A program made the translations under genes and the position numbers. From Bacteroidota bacterium (GTDB taxonomy: Bacteria > Bacteroidota > Bacteroidia > Bacteroidales > F082): a stretch of 64,000 nucleotides of DNA. The notes below the pieces were generated by a model. That model worked only from the letters and a program-made list of their open reading frames with translations, did not search any database and was not told the origin of the DNA. The stretch lies in assembly GCA_009773165.1 (NCBI GenBank), contig WOUZ01000001.1, forward strand, positions 744,001-808,000, given 5' to 3'. The first letter of the stretch is position 1; each line of letters opens with the position of its first letter. Positions 26,337-34,952 of the stretch are shown in pieces.

Positions 26337-26370
26337 AAAGCCGGAGATTCGTCATAGGACAAACCTCCGG
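26337..26370 (-). terminator. Rho-independent terminator after the long acyl-CoA dehydrogenase gene
   Basis: On the minus strand TCCGGAGG...CTCCGGC (six perfectly paired GC-rich bases) is followed by six T residues, about 35 bp after the stop. It separates the fadN-type operon from the DUF4442-synthetase genes. Confidence 0.75.
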
Positions 26371-26404
26371 ATTTTGTTTTAGGCCAACCGGCACTCTTCT
26401 TCAA

Positions 26405-28189
26405 TTAGAAAATATAATTCCCCACTTCAATAACTTTATCTGCAATGCGCCTGCGGGCTGCAACGGTGTTAACTTGTTCCGATTTTGTAAAACGTTTCAT
26501 TCCCATAAGCATCGCCTGACGCTCATCGGCTTTTGCAAAGGCATTTACAGCATCATTGCCATGTTTGTGAATCAAGGATGCAACGTCATAAAAATAAATA
26601 TCAGCAACATCTTTCAATAACAAAAGCTGTTCAGCTGATGCTGAATTTTGTTGTTTTTCAATGCGTAACAACATCGACTCTGCTGCATATGTGTAAATAA
26701 TCATATCAGCAAGGTGTAGCATAATTTCTTGTTCGTTGGCAAACTTATCCATAAAAGTTTGGACAGCAGCTCCCGAAACCATCAGGATGGCTTTCTTGAA
26801 ATTTGTGATCATTTTCTTTTTGGCTTCAAAATAATCGATAGATGTTGTTCCAAAATCCGGAATTCCCATCAACTCTTTAGCAACAGCCATTGCCGGACTT
26901 AGGAGGTCAATTTCGCCTTTCATTGCGCGTTTGAGCAGTTCGCCAACAATCACCATGCGATTGATTTCGTTTGTTCCTTCAAAAATTCTGTTGATACGTG
27001 AGTCACGATAAGCCCTTTCAACAGCAGTTTCAGCTGAGTAACCCATTCCTCCATAGGTTTGTACGCCCTCATCAACAATAAAATCAAGCACTTCCGAACC
27101 ATACACTTTTGCAATGGATGCTTCAATGGCATATTGGCGCATTGCTTCAACTGAGGCTAAACCTTTGTCCATGCCTCCGGCTACAAGTGAAACGGAAGCA
27201 TCATCAATATTTTGACTCGCTCTGTAAGTGAGTGATTCTGAAGCGTAATTGCGGATGTTCATCTCGGCAAGTTTGTGTTTTATCGCACCAAAAGTTGCCA
27301 GCGATGTTCCAAATTGTTTGCGCTCATTGGCATAAGCAACAGCATGTTTGATAACGGCTTTACCTGCTCCAACTGTTGCACCTGAAAGTTTGATACGCCC
27401 AAGGTTGAGGATATTAAGGGCAATTTTAAAACCTCCGTTGCGTTCTCCCAGCAAATTTTCTACAGGAACTTTCACGTCCTCAAAATATATCTGTACAGTT
27501 GAAGAACCTTTTATACCCATCTTTTCTTCGTCAGGACCCAGGGTTACTCCTTTCGAAGCTGTTTCAACGATGAATGCACTTAGGTTTTTATCATCATCGA
27601 TCTTTGCAAAAACGATCAAAAGATCTGCTACTCCGCCATTTGTGATCCATATTTTGACACCGTTAAGTGTGTAATAACTTCCATCGGCACTCAGTACAGC
27701 TTTCGATTTACCCGAATTTGCGTCTGACCCTGCCTCCGCTTCGGTAAGGCAATATGCACCAATGAACTCACCTGAAGCAAGTTTTGGAATGTACTTTTTC
27801 TTTTGAGCCTCAGTGCCATAATAAAGAATTGGCAATGTGCCTATGCCGGTATGTGCTGCAAAAGCCACTGCAAAACTAAATCCTTTGCCCATCTCTTCTG
27901 TTGTGAGCATTGAAGTGACAAAATTTTGCCCAAATCCTTCATACTCTTCCGGAATTGCAATGCCGAGCAACCCAAGTTGTCCGGCCTCTTTTAGCAATGA
28001 GGTAAGTAGTTTCCGATCATGTTTTTCGAGCTGATCCATTTGCGGAACAACTTGTGTTTCGGTAAATTCACGGCAGCTTTGTGCCATCATCCGCTGTTCT
28101 TCATTAAATTCTTCAGGAATAAAAATATCCTGAGCAAGGGTTTCTTTTACAAGGAATTCACCCCCTTTTAGCATTTGTTTTTCTGACAT
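26405..28189 (-). CDS. Long (594-aa) acyl-CoA dehydrogenase
   Basis: A long-form acyl-CoA dehydrogenase. Residues ~35-430 are the catalytic core with AYCLTEAEAGSDANSGKSKA, YTLNGVKIWITNGG, GGMGYSAETAVERAYRDSRI and catalytic RIFEGTNEINR. The ~160-residue C-terminal extension is helical, as in the bacterial and mitochondrial very-long-chain enzymes that act on long substrates. The start at ATG 28189 (MSEKQML) is used; upstream codons would overlap the thiolase gene. It is the third gene of a fadN-type/thiolase/dehydrogenase operon. Confidence 0.93.
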   Translation of the reverse strand: MSEKQMLKGGEFLVKETLAQDIFIPEEFNEEQRMMAQSCREFTETQVVPQMDQLEKHDRKLLTSLLKEAGQLGLLGIAIPEEYEGFGQNFVTSMLTTEEMGKGFSFAVAFAAHTGIGTLPILYYGTEAQKKKYIPKLASGEFIGAYCLTEAEAGSDANSGKSKAVLSADGSYYTLNGVKIWITNGGVADLLIVFAKIDDDKNLSAFIVETASKGVTLGPDEEKMGIKGSSTVQIYFEDVKVPVENLLGERNGGFKIALNILNLGRIKLSGATVGAGKAVIKHAVAYANERKQFGTSLATFGAIKHKLAEMNIRNYASESLTYRASQNIDDASVSLVAGGMDKGLASVEAMRQYAIEASIAKVYGSEVLDFIVDEGVQTYGGMGYSAETAVERAYRDSRINRIFEGTNEINRMVIVGELLKRAMKGEIDLLSPAMAVAKELMGIPDFGTTSIDYFEAKKKMITNFKKAILMVSGAAVQTFMDKFANEQEIMLHLADMIIYTYAAESMLLRIEKQQNSASAEQLLLLKDVADIYFYDVASLIHKHGNDAVNAFAKADERQAMLMGMKRFTKSEQVNTVAARRRIADKVIEVGNYIF

Positions 28190-28224
28190 AGCTGTATATT
28201 TTTTTGAGTTTAATATTGCGATTA

Positions 28225-29397
28225 TTATAAGCGTTCGAAGATTCCTGCTGCCCCCTGACCCGTACCGATACACATGGTTACCATGCCATATTTGGCTTGC
28301 CGGCGTTTGAGTTCGTTTAAAATCTGAACCGTTAGCTTACTGCCCGTTGCTCCCAGCGGGTGACCCAATGCGATAGCACCACCATTCACATTTACTTTTT
28401 CGGGGTCAAGATTCAGCTCGCGAATCACAGCAATACTTTGGGTGGCAAAAGCTTCGTTCAATTCGAATAGATCAATCTCATTCTGATTGATACCACTGTG
28501 CTTTAACACTTTGGGAATTGCAGCAATTGGGCCTACCCCCATTTTGTACGGTTCAACACCAGCCACCTGATAGTCGACCAAACGTGCTATAGGTTTAAGG
28601 TTGTATTGTTTAAGAATTTTCTCCGATACTACCAGAACAAAAGCTGCACCATCTGACATCTGTGAGGAGTTTCCCGCGGTTGAAGTGCCATTGGCGGCAA
28701 AAGCAGGTTTCAACTTCGCTAATCCTTCAACAGTTGTTCCTTTTCGAGGACCCTCATCGGTGTCGAAGGTATAATTACGGCTTTTCATTTTGCCGTCTTC
28801 ATAATAATTTTCCTTCACTTCGATGCCAACAATTTCATCTCTGAACTTTCCATCAGCTTGTGCTTTTAGCGCTTTGTCATGCGAGGCAACAGCAAAAACA
28901 TCTTGTTCATCGCGGCTTACATGATACTCTTTTGCTACCATTTCGGATGTAAGACCCATGCCCATGAACCATTTAGGGTGATGCATAGCAGCATCAGGAT
29001 TAGGTACCTGACGCCAGCCACCCATATTAATCATCGACATGGTTTCAGCACCTCCGGCAATAATAACATCTGCCATTCCCGCTTTGATCTTTGCTGTGGC
29101 AATGGCAATCGACTCAAGACCTGAAGCGCAGTAGCGGTTGATAGTTGATCCGGGAACCTCCACAGTATCAAGAGCCATCAGCGATAGGAGACGGCCCATA
29201 TTAAATCCGGTTTCGGCTTCAGGGAACGCATTTCCAACTATCAAATCATCGATAAGACGCGTTTCGAGCATGGGAAAATCGGCCATCAGCTTTCTGATAA
29301 CAGCAACGGCAATGTCATCGGGTCGAACAAAACGAAGACTTCCACGCGGTGCTTTTCCTATAGCTGAGCGGTATCCTCCAACAATATATGCATTCAT
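28225..29397 (-). CDS. Acetyl-CoA acyltransferase (3-ketoacyl-CoA thiolase)
   Basis: A 390-residue thiolase that splits 3-ketoacyl-CoA into acetyl-CoA and a shortened acyl-CoA. Both cysteines and the His are present: [17 protein letters not shown] (acylated Cys), [16 protein letters not shown] (His) and [15 protein letters not shown] (acid/base Cys). ATG 29397 is chosen; the longer frame would overlap the preceding gene. It lies 31 bp after the FadN-type gene and 35 bp before the long dehydrogenase, forming a compact beta-oxidation operon. Confidence 0.95.
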   Translation of the reverse strand: MNAYIVGGYRSAIGKAPRGSLRFVRPDDIAVAVIRKLMADFPMLETRLIDDLIVGNAFPEAETGFNMGRLLSLMALDTVEVPGSTINRYCASGLESIAIATAKIKAGMADVIIAGGAETMSMINMGGWRQVPNPDAAMHHPKWFMGMGLTSEMVAKEYHVSRDEQDVFAVASHDKALKAQADGKFRDEIVGIEVKENYYEDGKMKSRNYTFDTDEGPRKGTTVEGLAKLKPAFAANGTSTAGNSSQMSDGAAFVLVVSEKILKQYNLKPIARLVDYQVAGVEPYKMGVGPIAAIPKVLKHSGINQNEIDLFELNEAFATQSIAVIRELNLDPEKVNVNGGAIALGHPLGATGSKLTVQILNELKRRQAKYGMVTMCIGTGQGAAGIFERL

Positions 29398-29428
29398 AGT
29401 TGTAATTTCTTTTTTTATGGATAATGAG

Positions 29429-31831
29429 TTAATTACGCAAGATTTTTCCTGAAACAATCAGACTCTGCATTCTTTCGAGTGTTTTGCGTTGCATGCAAAG
29501 CTCCAGAAAGGCTTTACGCTCAAGATTTAGCAGGTATTGTTCAGAAACCTCTGTCATGGATTGAGATATTTCACCTCCAGCCATAACATATCCCAGCTTC
29601 TCGGCAATGAGCTTATCGTGTTCACTCATGTATTCTGCAGTTGTAAATCCATCAGCACCAACGTATACCATTCCCAGTGCTTCACGTCCCATCACTTTTA
29701 CATCAGTCCGTTCAACTGGTCGGGTGTAACCTTTTTCTACCATATTTAAAGCTACTTTTTTTGCGTACGCCAACTGGTGACTGCGGCTCACTACAACTTC
29801 ATCAATTCCGTTACGCAGATAACCAAGATCGAACGCTTCGTATGCCGATGTTGAAACTTTGGCCTGACCGATGCTCAGGTATCTCTGCAGGAAGGCATTT
29901 GTGCGAACATCCCCTTCTTTGAGTTCGTCCGACAGACGAAGGGCAAACTCTTTTACACCTCCGCCACCCGGAATCAAACCAACACCAAATTCAACCAAAC
30001 CCATATAGGTTTCGGCATGTGCAATAACTTTATCAGCATGCAAGCACACTTCGCAACCGCCCCCAAGGGTCATTCCATGTGGTGCAGCAATTACAGGCAC
30101 AGAAGAATACCTCAGGCGCATAGTCGTTTTTTGAAACCATTGCACTGCCATATCCAAATCTTCATATTCCTGTTCGATGGCAAACATATAGATCATACCC
30201 ACGTTAGCTCCAGCCGAAAAATGTTCTCCTTCGTTAGAGATAATCAACGCATTGTATTCAGCTTCAGCCAGATCAAGGGCTTTGTTTAATCCTTCGAGTA
30301 CTCCGGCGCCGATGGTGTTCATTTTTGTGTGAAACTCGATATTGAGAACCCCATCTCCTATATCAAAAATGGTGGTATCGTTGTTTTCCCATAAAACATT
30401 GGAACCACGTATGGCTTCGAGAGAAAGTGTGCTTTCCTGACCGGGTATGAGTTGATAGGATTTTTGCGCTATATCGTAATAATATTTACGTCCGTTTTCT
30501 AATTTATAAAAAGAGCTGATTCCCAATGACAGCATTGTTTTAACCCAATCCGCCGCAGGCTTGCCTGCTTCTTCCATGGCATGAACAGTTTTTTCAACGC
30601 CTACAGCATCCCAGGTTTGAAATGGTCCAAGCTTCCACCCAAAACCAGCATTTAAGGCATCATCAACTTTGTAGATTGCCTCAGTAATTTCGGGAATACG
30701 ATTGGAAACAAAACGAAACAGGCTGTAGAAGGAACTTCTGTAAAATTCGCCCGCTTTACCTTTGTCAGCTAACAGCACAGGCATTCGTTGGGCAATATTA
30801 TCTATCCCTTTCGTTTTTTCAAAAACAGAGAATTTTGGCTTGGGAGCTTCCTCATAAGTGAGGGTGCTGAAATTCAGCGAAAGAAATTTCTTTTCGCCGT
30901 TTTCTGTTACTTTTTTAAAAAATCCTTGTTTCGTTTTGTCACCCAGCCATTTATTTTCCAGCATTTTATGAAGGTAGTCCGGAATGGCAAATGCATCGTT
31001 CGATTCATCTTTGGTCAACTCCCGTATATTGTTTGCAACATGAACCAAAGTGTCCAGACCTACGATATCAGCGGTTCGGAAAGTTGCTGATTTTGCTCGC
31101 CCGATAACAGGACCGGTAAGTTTATCGATTTCAGGAATGGTTAACCCTAATTCAACAACGTGGTTGAAAAGCTCCATTATAGAAAATGTCCCTACTCTGT
31201 TGGCAATAAATGCTGGGGTGTCTTTTGCAATGACAGCAGTTTTTCCAAGATATTTGGATGCATAAACGGTAAGAAAACTTATTACTTCGGGCGAGGTGAA
31301 CGAGGTTGGAATAATTTCAAACAGCTGAAGGTATCTGGGGGGGTTGAAAAAGTGTGTGCCACAAAAATGCTTCTTAAAATCATCGCTTCGGCCTTCTGCC
31401 ATTTTTTCAACGGATATACCTGAAGTGTTGGAAGTTACCAACGTACCCGGCTTACGAAGTGCATCAACTTTTTCGAAAACCTGCTGCTTGATATCGAGTC
31501 TTTCAACAACAACTTCGATCACCCAGTCGCACTCTTTAATTCCCGGAAGGTCATCATCAAAATTGCCTGTAGTGATGCGGCTGGCAAATGATTGTTTATA
31601 AATAGGTGAGGGTTTTGATTTGAGGGCCGTTGTAAGAGCGGTGTTAACGATCCTGTTTCGCACTTGTTTGTCGTTCATCCCCAAGCCTTTTGATTTTTCT
31701 TCTTCGGTTGGCTCTTTAGGAACAATATCAATCAGCAAAACCTGCAGACCAATATTGGCAAAATGACATGCAATACCCGAGCCCATCACTCCTGAGCCAA
31801 GCACTGCAACTTTTTTAATCCTTCGTGTCAT
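29429..31831 (-). CDS. 3-hydroxyacyl-CoA dehydrogenase / enoyl-CoA hydratase fusion (FadN type)
   Basis: An 800-residue bifunctional enzyme for the middle steps of beta-oxidation. The order is dehydrogenase first (Rossmann VAVLGSGVMGSGIACHFAN; GTHFFNPPRYLQLFEIIPT) and hydratase last (EGEHFSAGANVGM, APHGMTLGGGCEVCLHADKV, GVGLIPGGGGVKE). This is the FadN order, the reverse of E. coli FadB. The hydratase segment is about residues 490-690. It is the first gene of its operon and lies 126 bp after the marR gene. Confidence 0.95.
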   Translation of the reverse strand: MTRRIKKVAVLGSGVMGSGIACHFANIGLQVLLIDIVPKEPTEEEKSKGLGMNDKQVRNRIVNTALTTALKSKPSPIYKQSFASRITTGNFDDDLPGIKECDWVIEVVVERLDIKQQVFEKVDALRKPGTLVTSNTSGISVEKMAEGRSDDFKKHFCGTHFFNPPRYLQLFEIIPTSFTSPEVISFLTVYASKYLGKTAVIAKDTPAFIANRVGTFSIMELFNHVVELGLTIPEIDKLTGPVIGRAKSATFRTADIVGLDTLVHVANNIRELTKDESNDAFAIPDYLHKMLENKWLGDKTKQGFFKKVTENGEKKFLSLNFSTLTYEEAPKPKFSVFEKTKGIDNIAQRMPVLLADKGKAGEFYRSSFYSLFRFVSNRIPEITEAIYKVDDALNAGFGWKLGPFQTWDAVGVEKTVHAMEEAGKPAADWVKTMLSLGISSFYKLENGRKYYYDIAQKSYQLIPGQESTLSLEAIRGSNVLWENNDTTIFDIGDGVLNIEFHTKMNTIGAGVLEGLNKALDLAEAEYNALIISNEGEHFSAGANVGMIYMFAIEQEYEDLDMAVQWFQKTTMRLRYSSVPVIAAPHGMTLGGGCEVCLHADKVIAHAETYMGLVEFGVGLIPGGGGVKEFALRLSDELKEGDVRTNAFLQRYLSIGQAKVSTSAYEAFDLGYLRNGIDEVVVSRSHQLAYAKKVALNMVEKGYTRPVERTDVKVMGREALGMVYVGADGFTTAEYMSEHDKLIAEKLGYVMAGGEISQSMTEVSEQYLLNLERKAFLELCMQRKTLERMQSLIVSGKILRN

Positions 31832-31957
31832 ATTCTTCTTTTGTTTTAATGTCCGCGTTGCGGAAGTTTCATGTGAATGTTAAATATTTTGTAATGTTTT
31901 ATTGTGATCAGAAGCGTAGAATTCATCAAACACCTTTGGAAAGTCCATCATTTTATA

Positions 31958-32425
31958 CTAATCACCACCCGTTTCAACACAGTCATGTCCGGTGAACCTT
32001 ATAATTTCCTTGCAAACCTCCTGCTTGATAACATCGCATACCTTTATAAACGACTGCATATCCTCATCAGTAATTAAGGGCTGGACTTTCTTGTTGAAAT
32101 CGATGACGACCTGACGAACTTTTTTTCGCATCGAAACACCTTTGTCGGTAAGATGAATGTTCACTCCCCGTTTGTCAGTATCGTTTTTTTCGCGATAAAT
32201 AAGTCCGTCATCCTCCATTGTTTTAAGTAAACGCGATAAGCTGGTCACACCCATGCCCATCATTGGGGCAATACGCGTTGCAGGCACGCCCTCCTTTGGA
32301 ACACTGATCAGCACATATGCTACGCCTTGAGTTGTACCTATTTCTGCTGCCAGTAAATTATACATTCTCCGCATTGCAAAGAGTGTCCCCCGAATATGGT
32401 AATCAACACTTTCCTGTATCTTCAT
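31958..32425 (-). CDS. MarR-family transcriptional regulator
   Basis: A 155-residue winged-helix protein from ATG 32425 (MKIQESVDY). The MarR core is visible: helix-turn-helix GVPATRIAPMMGMGVTSLSRLLKTMEDDGLIYRE and wing NDTDKRGVNIHLTDKG. MarR proteins act as dimers on palindromes and usually respond to a small ligand, often an acyl or aromatic compound. Its position just before the fadN-type operon, with a large palindrome upstream of its own promoter, makes it the likely regulator of the fatty-acid genes. The ligand is unknown. Confidence 0.9.
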   Translation of the reverse strand: MKIQESVDYHIRGTLFAMRRMYNLLAAEIGTTQGVAYVLISVPKEGVPATRIAPMMGMGVTSLSRLLKTMEDDGLIYREKNDTDKRGVNIHLTDKGVSMRKKVRQVVIDFNKKVQPLITDEDMQSFIKVCDVIKQEVCKEIIRFTGHDCVETGGD

Positions 32426-32450
32426 AAATAAATATGTTATGCACGCATTG

Positions 32451-32458
32451 CAAATATA
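32451..32458 (-). promoter_or_regulatory. -7 promoter element of marR (TATATTTG)
   Basis: On the minus strand TATATTTG matches TAnnTTTG, 25 bp before the ATG. A GTTG about 21 bases upstream suits the -33 element. The 31-bp palindrome begins about eight bases beyond that -33. Confidence 0.5.
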
Positions 32459-32490
32459 AAAGCATTTTATACTTTTACGCAACCGTTTGC

Positions 32491-32521
32491 TGTGAAAAAA
32501 TAACATTGTTTATTTTTCACA
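32491..32521. promoter_or_regulatory. 31-bp palindrome, candidate MarR operator
   Basis: Fifteen-base arms around a single central base, matching at 13 of 15 positions; the outer parts are TGTGAAAAA and TTTTTCACA. It lies between the divergent marR and nitronate-monooxygenase-like genes, just upstream of the marR promoter, where a dimer could control both. Confidence 0.5.
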
Positions 32522-32648
32522 ACAGGATGCAAACAAGCTGAAAGCCGCATGAAAACAAGGCTTGAAGCATGAAAAGATTTTTTAGTTAATTTTATTCGAA
32601 GAAAAAAGTTGCGGTAAAAACAGTTTTTAAGTTCAAAATTCCATAACA

Positions 32649-33599
32649 ATGACACACAATCCCCTCAGCAAATTGCTTGGAATTCAGTTTCCGGTATTGG
32701 TAGCCCCGATGTTTTTAATTTCAAATGCTGCCATGGTTATTGAGGCGCTCGAAGCGGGTGCAACTGCAGCTATTCCTGCTTTGAACTATCGCACCGACGA
32801 AGCTATGCGCAAAGCAATTGCTGAGATACGTAATAAAAGCAACAAGCCTTTTGGTTTTAATCTAATCGTAAACAAATCGAATCCGAAGTACAAAGGGCAA
32901 CTTCAGACCCTTTGTGAATTAAAAGTAGATTTTATCATAACTTCTCTTGGGAGTCCGGAGGAGGTCATAAAAAAGTGTAAACCACTGGGCATCAAAGTGT
33001 TTTGCGACGTCGTAAATCTTGATTATGCTTTAAAAGTTGAAGCTTTGGGTGCTGATGCTGTGATCGCAGTTGGGAGCGAAGCCGGAGGACATTGTGGTCC
33101 TGTTTCGAATAAAAAACTTGTGCCAGAGCTCGTAAAACATTGTAATATTCCTGTGATTGCAGCCGGAGGGATTGGCGAGGCCCGTCAGGTTAAAGAGATG
33201 CTGGAGCTTGGTGCAGCCGGGGTTTCTGTAGGTACTGTTTTCATTGCTTCGGCCGAAGCGCCTGTTTCGAAAGAATATAAGCAAGCCTTGGTTCATTTTA
33301 CAGCCAGAGATATTGTGCTGAGCAGCAAGCTTTCAGGAAGTCCGCTAACCGTTATTAACACACCATATGTACAACAGATTGGCACAAAAGCAGGTTTCCT
33401 CGAGCGATTGATGAAGCGCAATAAATGGTTAAAGAAATATATTAAAATGCTGATTTTCGTTAAGGGAATGAGAAAAATTGAAAAGTCGGCATTTTCGGCA
33501 ACCTACCAAACAGTTTGGGTTGCAGGTCCTTCAATAGATTATGTTAAAAAAGTTCGTCCGCTGAATGAAATAATGAATAGCCTGGTTGAAGGTTTATAA
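32649..33599 (+). CDS. Nitronate monooxygenase / FabK-like FMN protein (copy 2)
   Basis: A 316-residue FMN TIM-barrel protein of the same family as the gene at 22750, but clearly divergent. Features: LLGIQFPVLVAPMFLISNAAM, AVGSEAGGHCGPVS with the active-site His, PVIAAGGIGEARQVKEMLELGAAGVSVGTVF. The C-terminal ~60 residues are basic and helical. It is divergent from marR and shares the region with the 31-bp palindrome, so it is a likely target of that regulator. Confidence 0.87.
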   Translation: MTHNPLSKLLGIQFPVLVAPMFLISNAAMVIEALEAGATAAIPALNYRTDEAMRKAIAEIRNKSNKPFGFNLIVNKSNPKYKGQLQTLCELKVDFIITSLGSPEEVIKKCKPLGIKVFCDVVNLDYALKVEALGADAVIAVGSEAGGHCGPVSNKKLVPELVKHCNIPVIAAGGIGEARQVKEMLELGAAGVSVGTVFIASAEAPVSKEYKQALVHFTARDIVLSSKLSGSPLTVINTPYVQQIGTKAGFLERLMKRNKWLKKYIKMLIFVKGMRKIEKSAFSATYQTVWVAGPSIDYVKKVRPLNEIMNSLVEGL

Positions 33600-33613
33600 C
33601 GAAGGTTATAGGG

Positions 33614-33934
33614 TTATTTTGGAATTTCTTGTCCCCAGAAACCTTCAAACTTTTCAACCTTGATATCTGATTGAACCCTCACCTGACAGGATAAACGAAG
33701 ACCATCTTCTTGTTTATGCGGAGGAAGATTTAGTCTAACTCGCTCAACAGAAGTAAGTTCATGGGTTTCACCGGTTATCTTCACCGTGCATGTCCCACAA
33801 GTTCCCAGCCCGAAACAGTTAAGAAATTTCGCTGCACCATTATGTGGTGAAGCATCGTTATTTATAAGCACATTGCGCAAAAGGGCTCCTTTACGACAAA
33901 CAAATTTTATATCATTAAACTCAACAACTGGCAT
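33614..33934 (-). CDS. [2Fe-2S] ferredoxin
   Basis: A 106-residue plant/adrenodoxin-type ferredoxin. Four ligands are visible as NCFGLGTCGTC (C-x5-C-x2-C) and LSCQV 33 residues later. A GTG three codons upstream is in frame, but an AGGAGG Shine-Dalgarno eight bases before ATG 33934 decides the start. The redox partner is not in the window; the neighbouring flavoprotein gene is convergent, with the two stops about 14 bp apart. Confidence 0.88.
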   Translation of the reverse strand: MPVVEFNDIKFVCRKGALLRNVLINNDASPHNGAAKFLNCFGLGTCGTCTVKITGETHELTSVERVRLNLPPHKQEDGLRLSCQVRVQSDIKVEKFEGFWGQEIPK

Positions 33935-33942
33935 TTTTTGCA

Positions 33943-33948
33943 CCTCCT
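33943..33948 (-). promoter_or_regulatory. Strong Shine-Dalgarno of the ferredoxin gene
   Basis: AGGAGG eight bases before the ATG, a full consensus site that is rare in this phylum. It lies inside a short palindrome (ACCTC-AG-GAGGT). Confidence 0.7.
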
Positions 33949-34130
33949 GAGGTTATTAACAGCTTATGAATCATTTTGTTTGATGCGCATGTTTATTTTT
34001 CCCGATATTTCACCTCCATTCACCGACATGTTTCCCCCATTGGCCGAAAACCTCTTGTCAACATAGCAGCACCACTATATATTTGCTTCAGATTTTAAAG
34101 AAAATAATATTCATTTAAAAATTCATAAAC

Positions 34131-34865
34131 ATGGAAACTAAAAACACCTCACTCGACAGACGCCTGGTCGCTGGTTTATTGCTAATCCTTGCAGGCGGAT
34201 TATTGCTTCTCGACACACTTGGAATGATTTCATTCGATTTGCGTCATTACCTTATTTCATGGAAAACACTTTTGATTTTCATAGGTATCATTACCCTTTC
34301 GAATCAGGAGAAAAGAACTACCGGTATCATTTTGATTGGTTTGGGTGTCATGTTTTGGCTACCGGAATTAATCGATTACCGTATCAGGCTCAGTACCATT
34401 TTTTGGCCAGCTATCTTGATTGGAATCGGATTGCTTATCATTACCCGCAGGGGACACAAAACACCTGAAGGCGCAGAGAAGACCTTCAATGCCTTTCGCG
34501 GAAGTGATAATGCAACCGAAAGCGCTCAGGAATTTGTTGAAGACACAGCTATTTTTGGAGGTGGAAACACAAAATTCACCTCAACCAACTTCAGAGGCGG
34601 AAAATTGACAGCCATCTTTGGAGGTTCTGATTTGAATATGATGAACACTGTTCCTTCACAAGAAGGCTGTGTGATTGATGTACTCGTAATTTTTGGCGGC
34701 AACAACCTGATCATTCCGGATGACTGGCAGGTAAAGTCAGAAATTGTATCAATTTTTGGTGGTTTTTCCGACAAACGTATGTTGCCGGTAAAAACCAATG
34801 CTGAAAAATTGGTTGTAATCAAAGGACTTGTGTTGTTTGGCGGAGTGGAATTAAAGAGCTATTAA
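34131..34865 (+). CDS. LiaF-like membrane protein
   Basis: A 244-residue protein with four hydrophobic segments in the first ~105 residues (LLLILAGGLLLLDTLG, LLIFIGIITL, IILIGLGVMFWLP, ILIGIGLLII), then a beta-helical C-terminal domain with repeated FGG(G/S) turns: AIFGGGNTKF, AIFGGSDLNMM, VIFGGNNLII, SIFGGFSDKRM, VLFGGVELKSY. This matches LiaF/DUF5668 proteins, which inhibit a histidine kinase in Firmicutes envelope-stress systems. Here it precedes a LytS/LytTR pair rather than a LiaS/LiaR pair. Confidence 0.85.
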   Translation: METKNTSLDRRLVAGLLLILAGGLLLLDTLGMISFDLRHYLISWKTLLIFIGIITLSNQEKRTTGIILIGLGVMFWLPELIDYRIRLSTIFWPAILIGIGLLIITRRGHKTPEGAEKTFNAFRGSDNATESAQEFVEDTAIFGGGNTKFTSTNFRGGKLTAIFGGSDLNMMNTVPSQEGCVIDVLVIFGGNNLIIPDDWQVKSEIVSIFGGFSDKRMLPVKTNAEKLVVIKGLVLFGGVELKSY

Positions 34866-34952
34866 GCCTGAAACTGATTCAACAAATCATCAGTTATCAG
34901 CTACGTGTAACACTAAGCATAGATTTTCGTCCAACACACAAAAAACAATCAA

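Noticed and set aside
32479-32490. Smaller GCAA...TTGC palindrome beside the 31-bp one
   Set aside because: Only 10 of 12 positions match and it overlaps the proposed -33 element, so it is not a separate site.
33595-33610. TATAAC/GTTATA hairpin between convergent flavoprotein and ferredoxin genes
   Set aside because: Weak AT-rich stem without a T-run; not enough to call a terminator.
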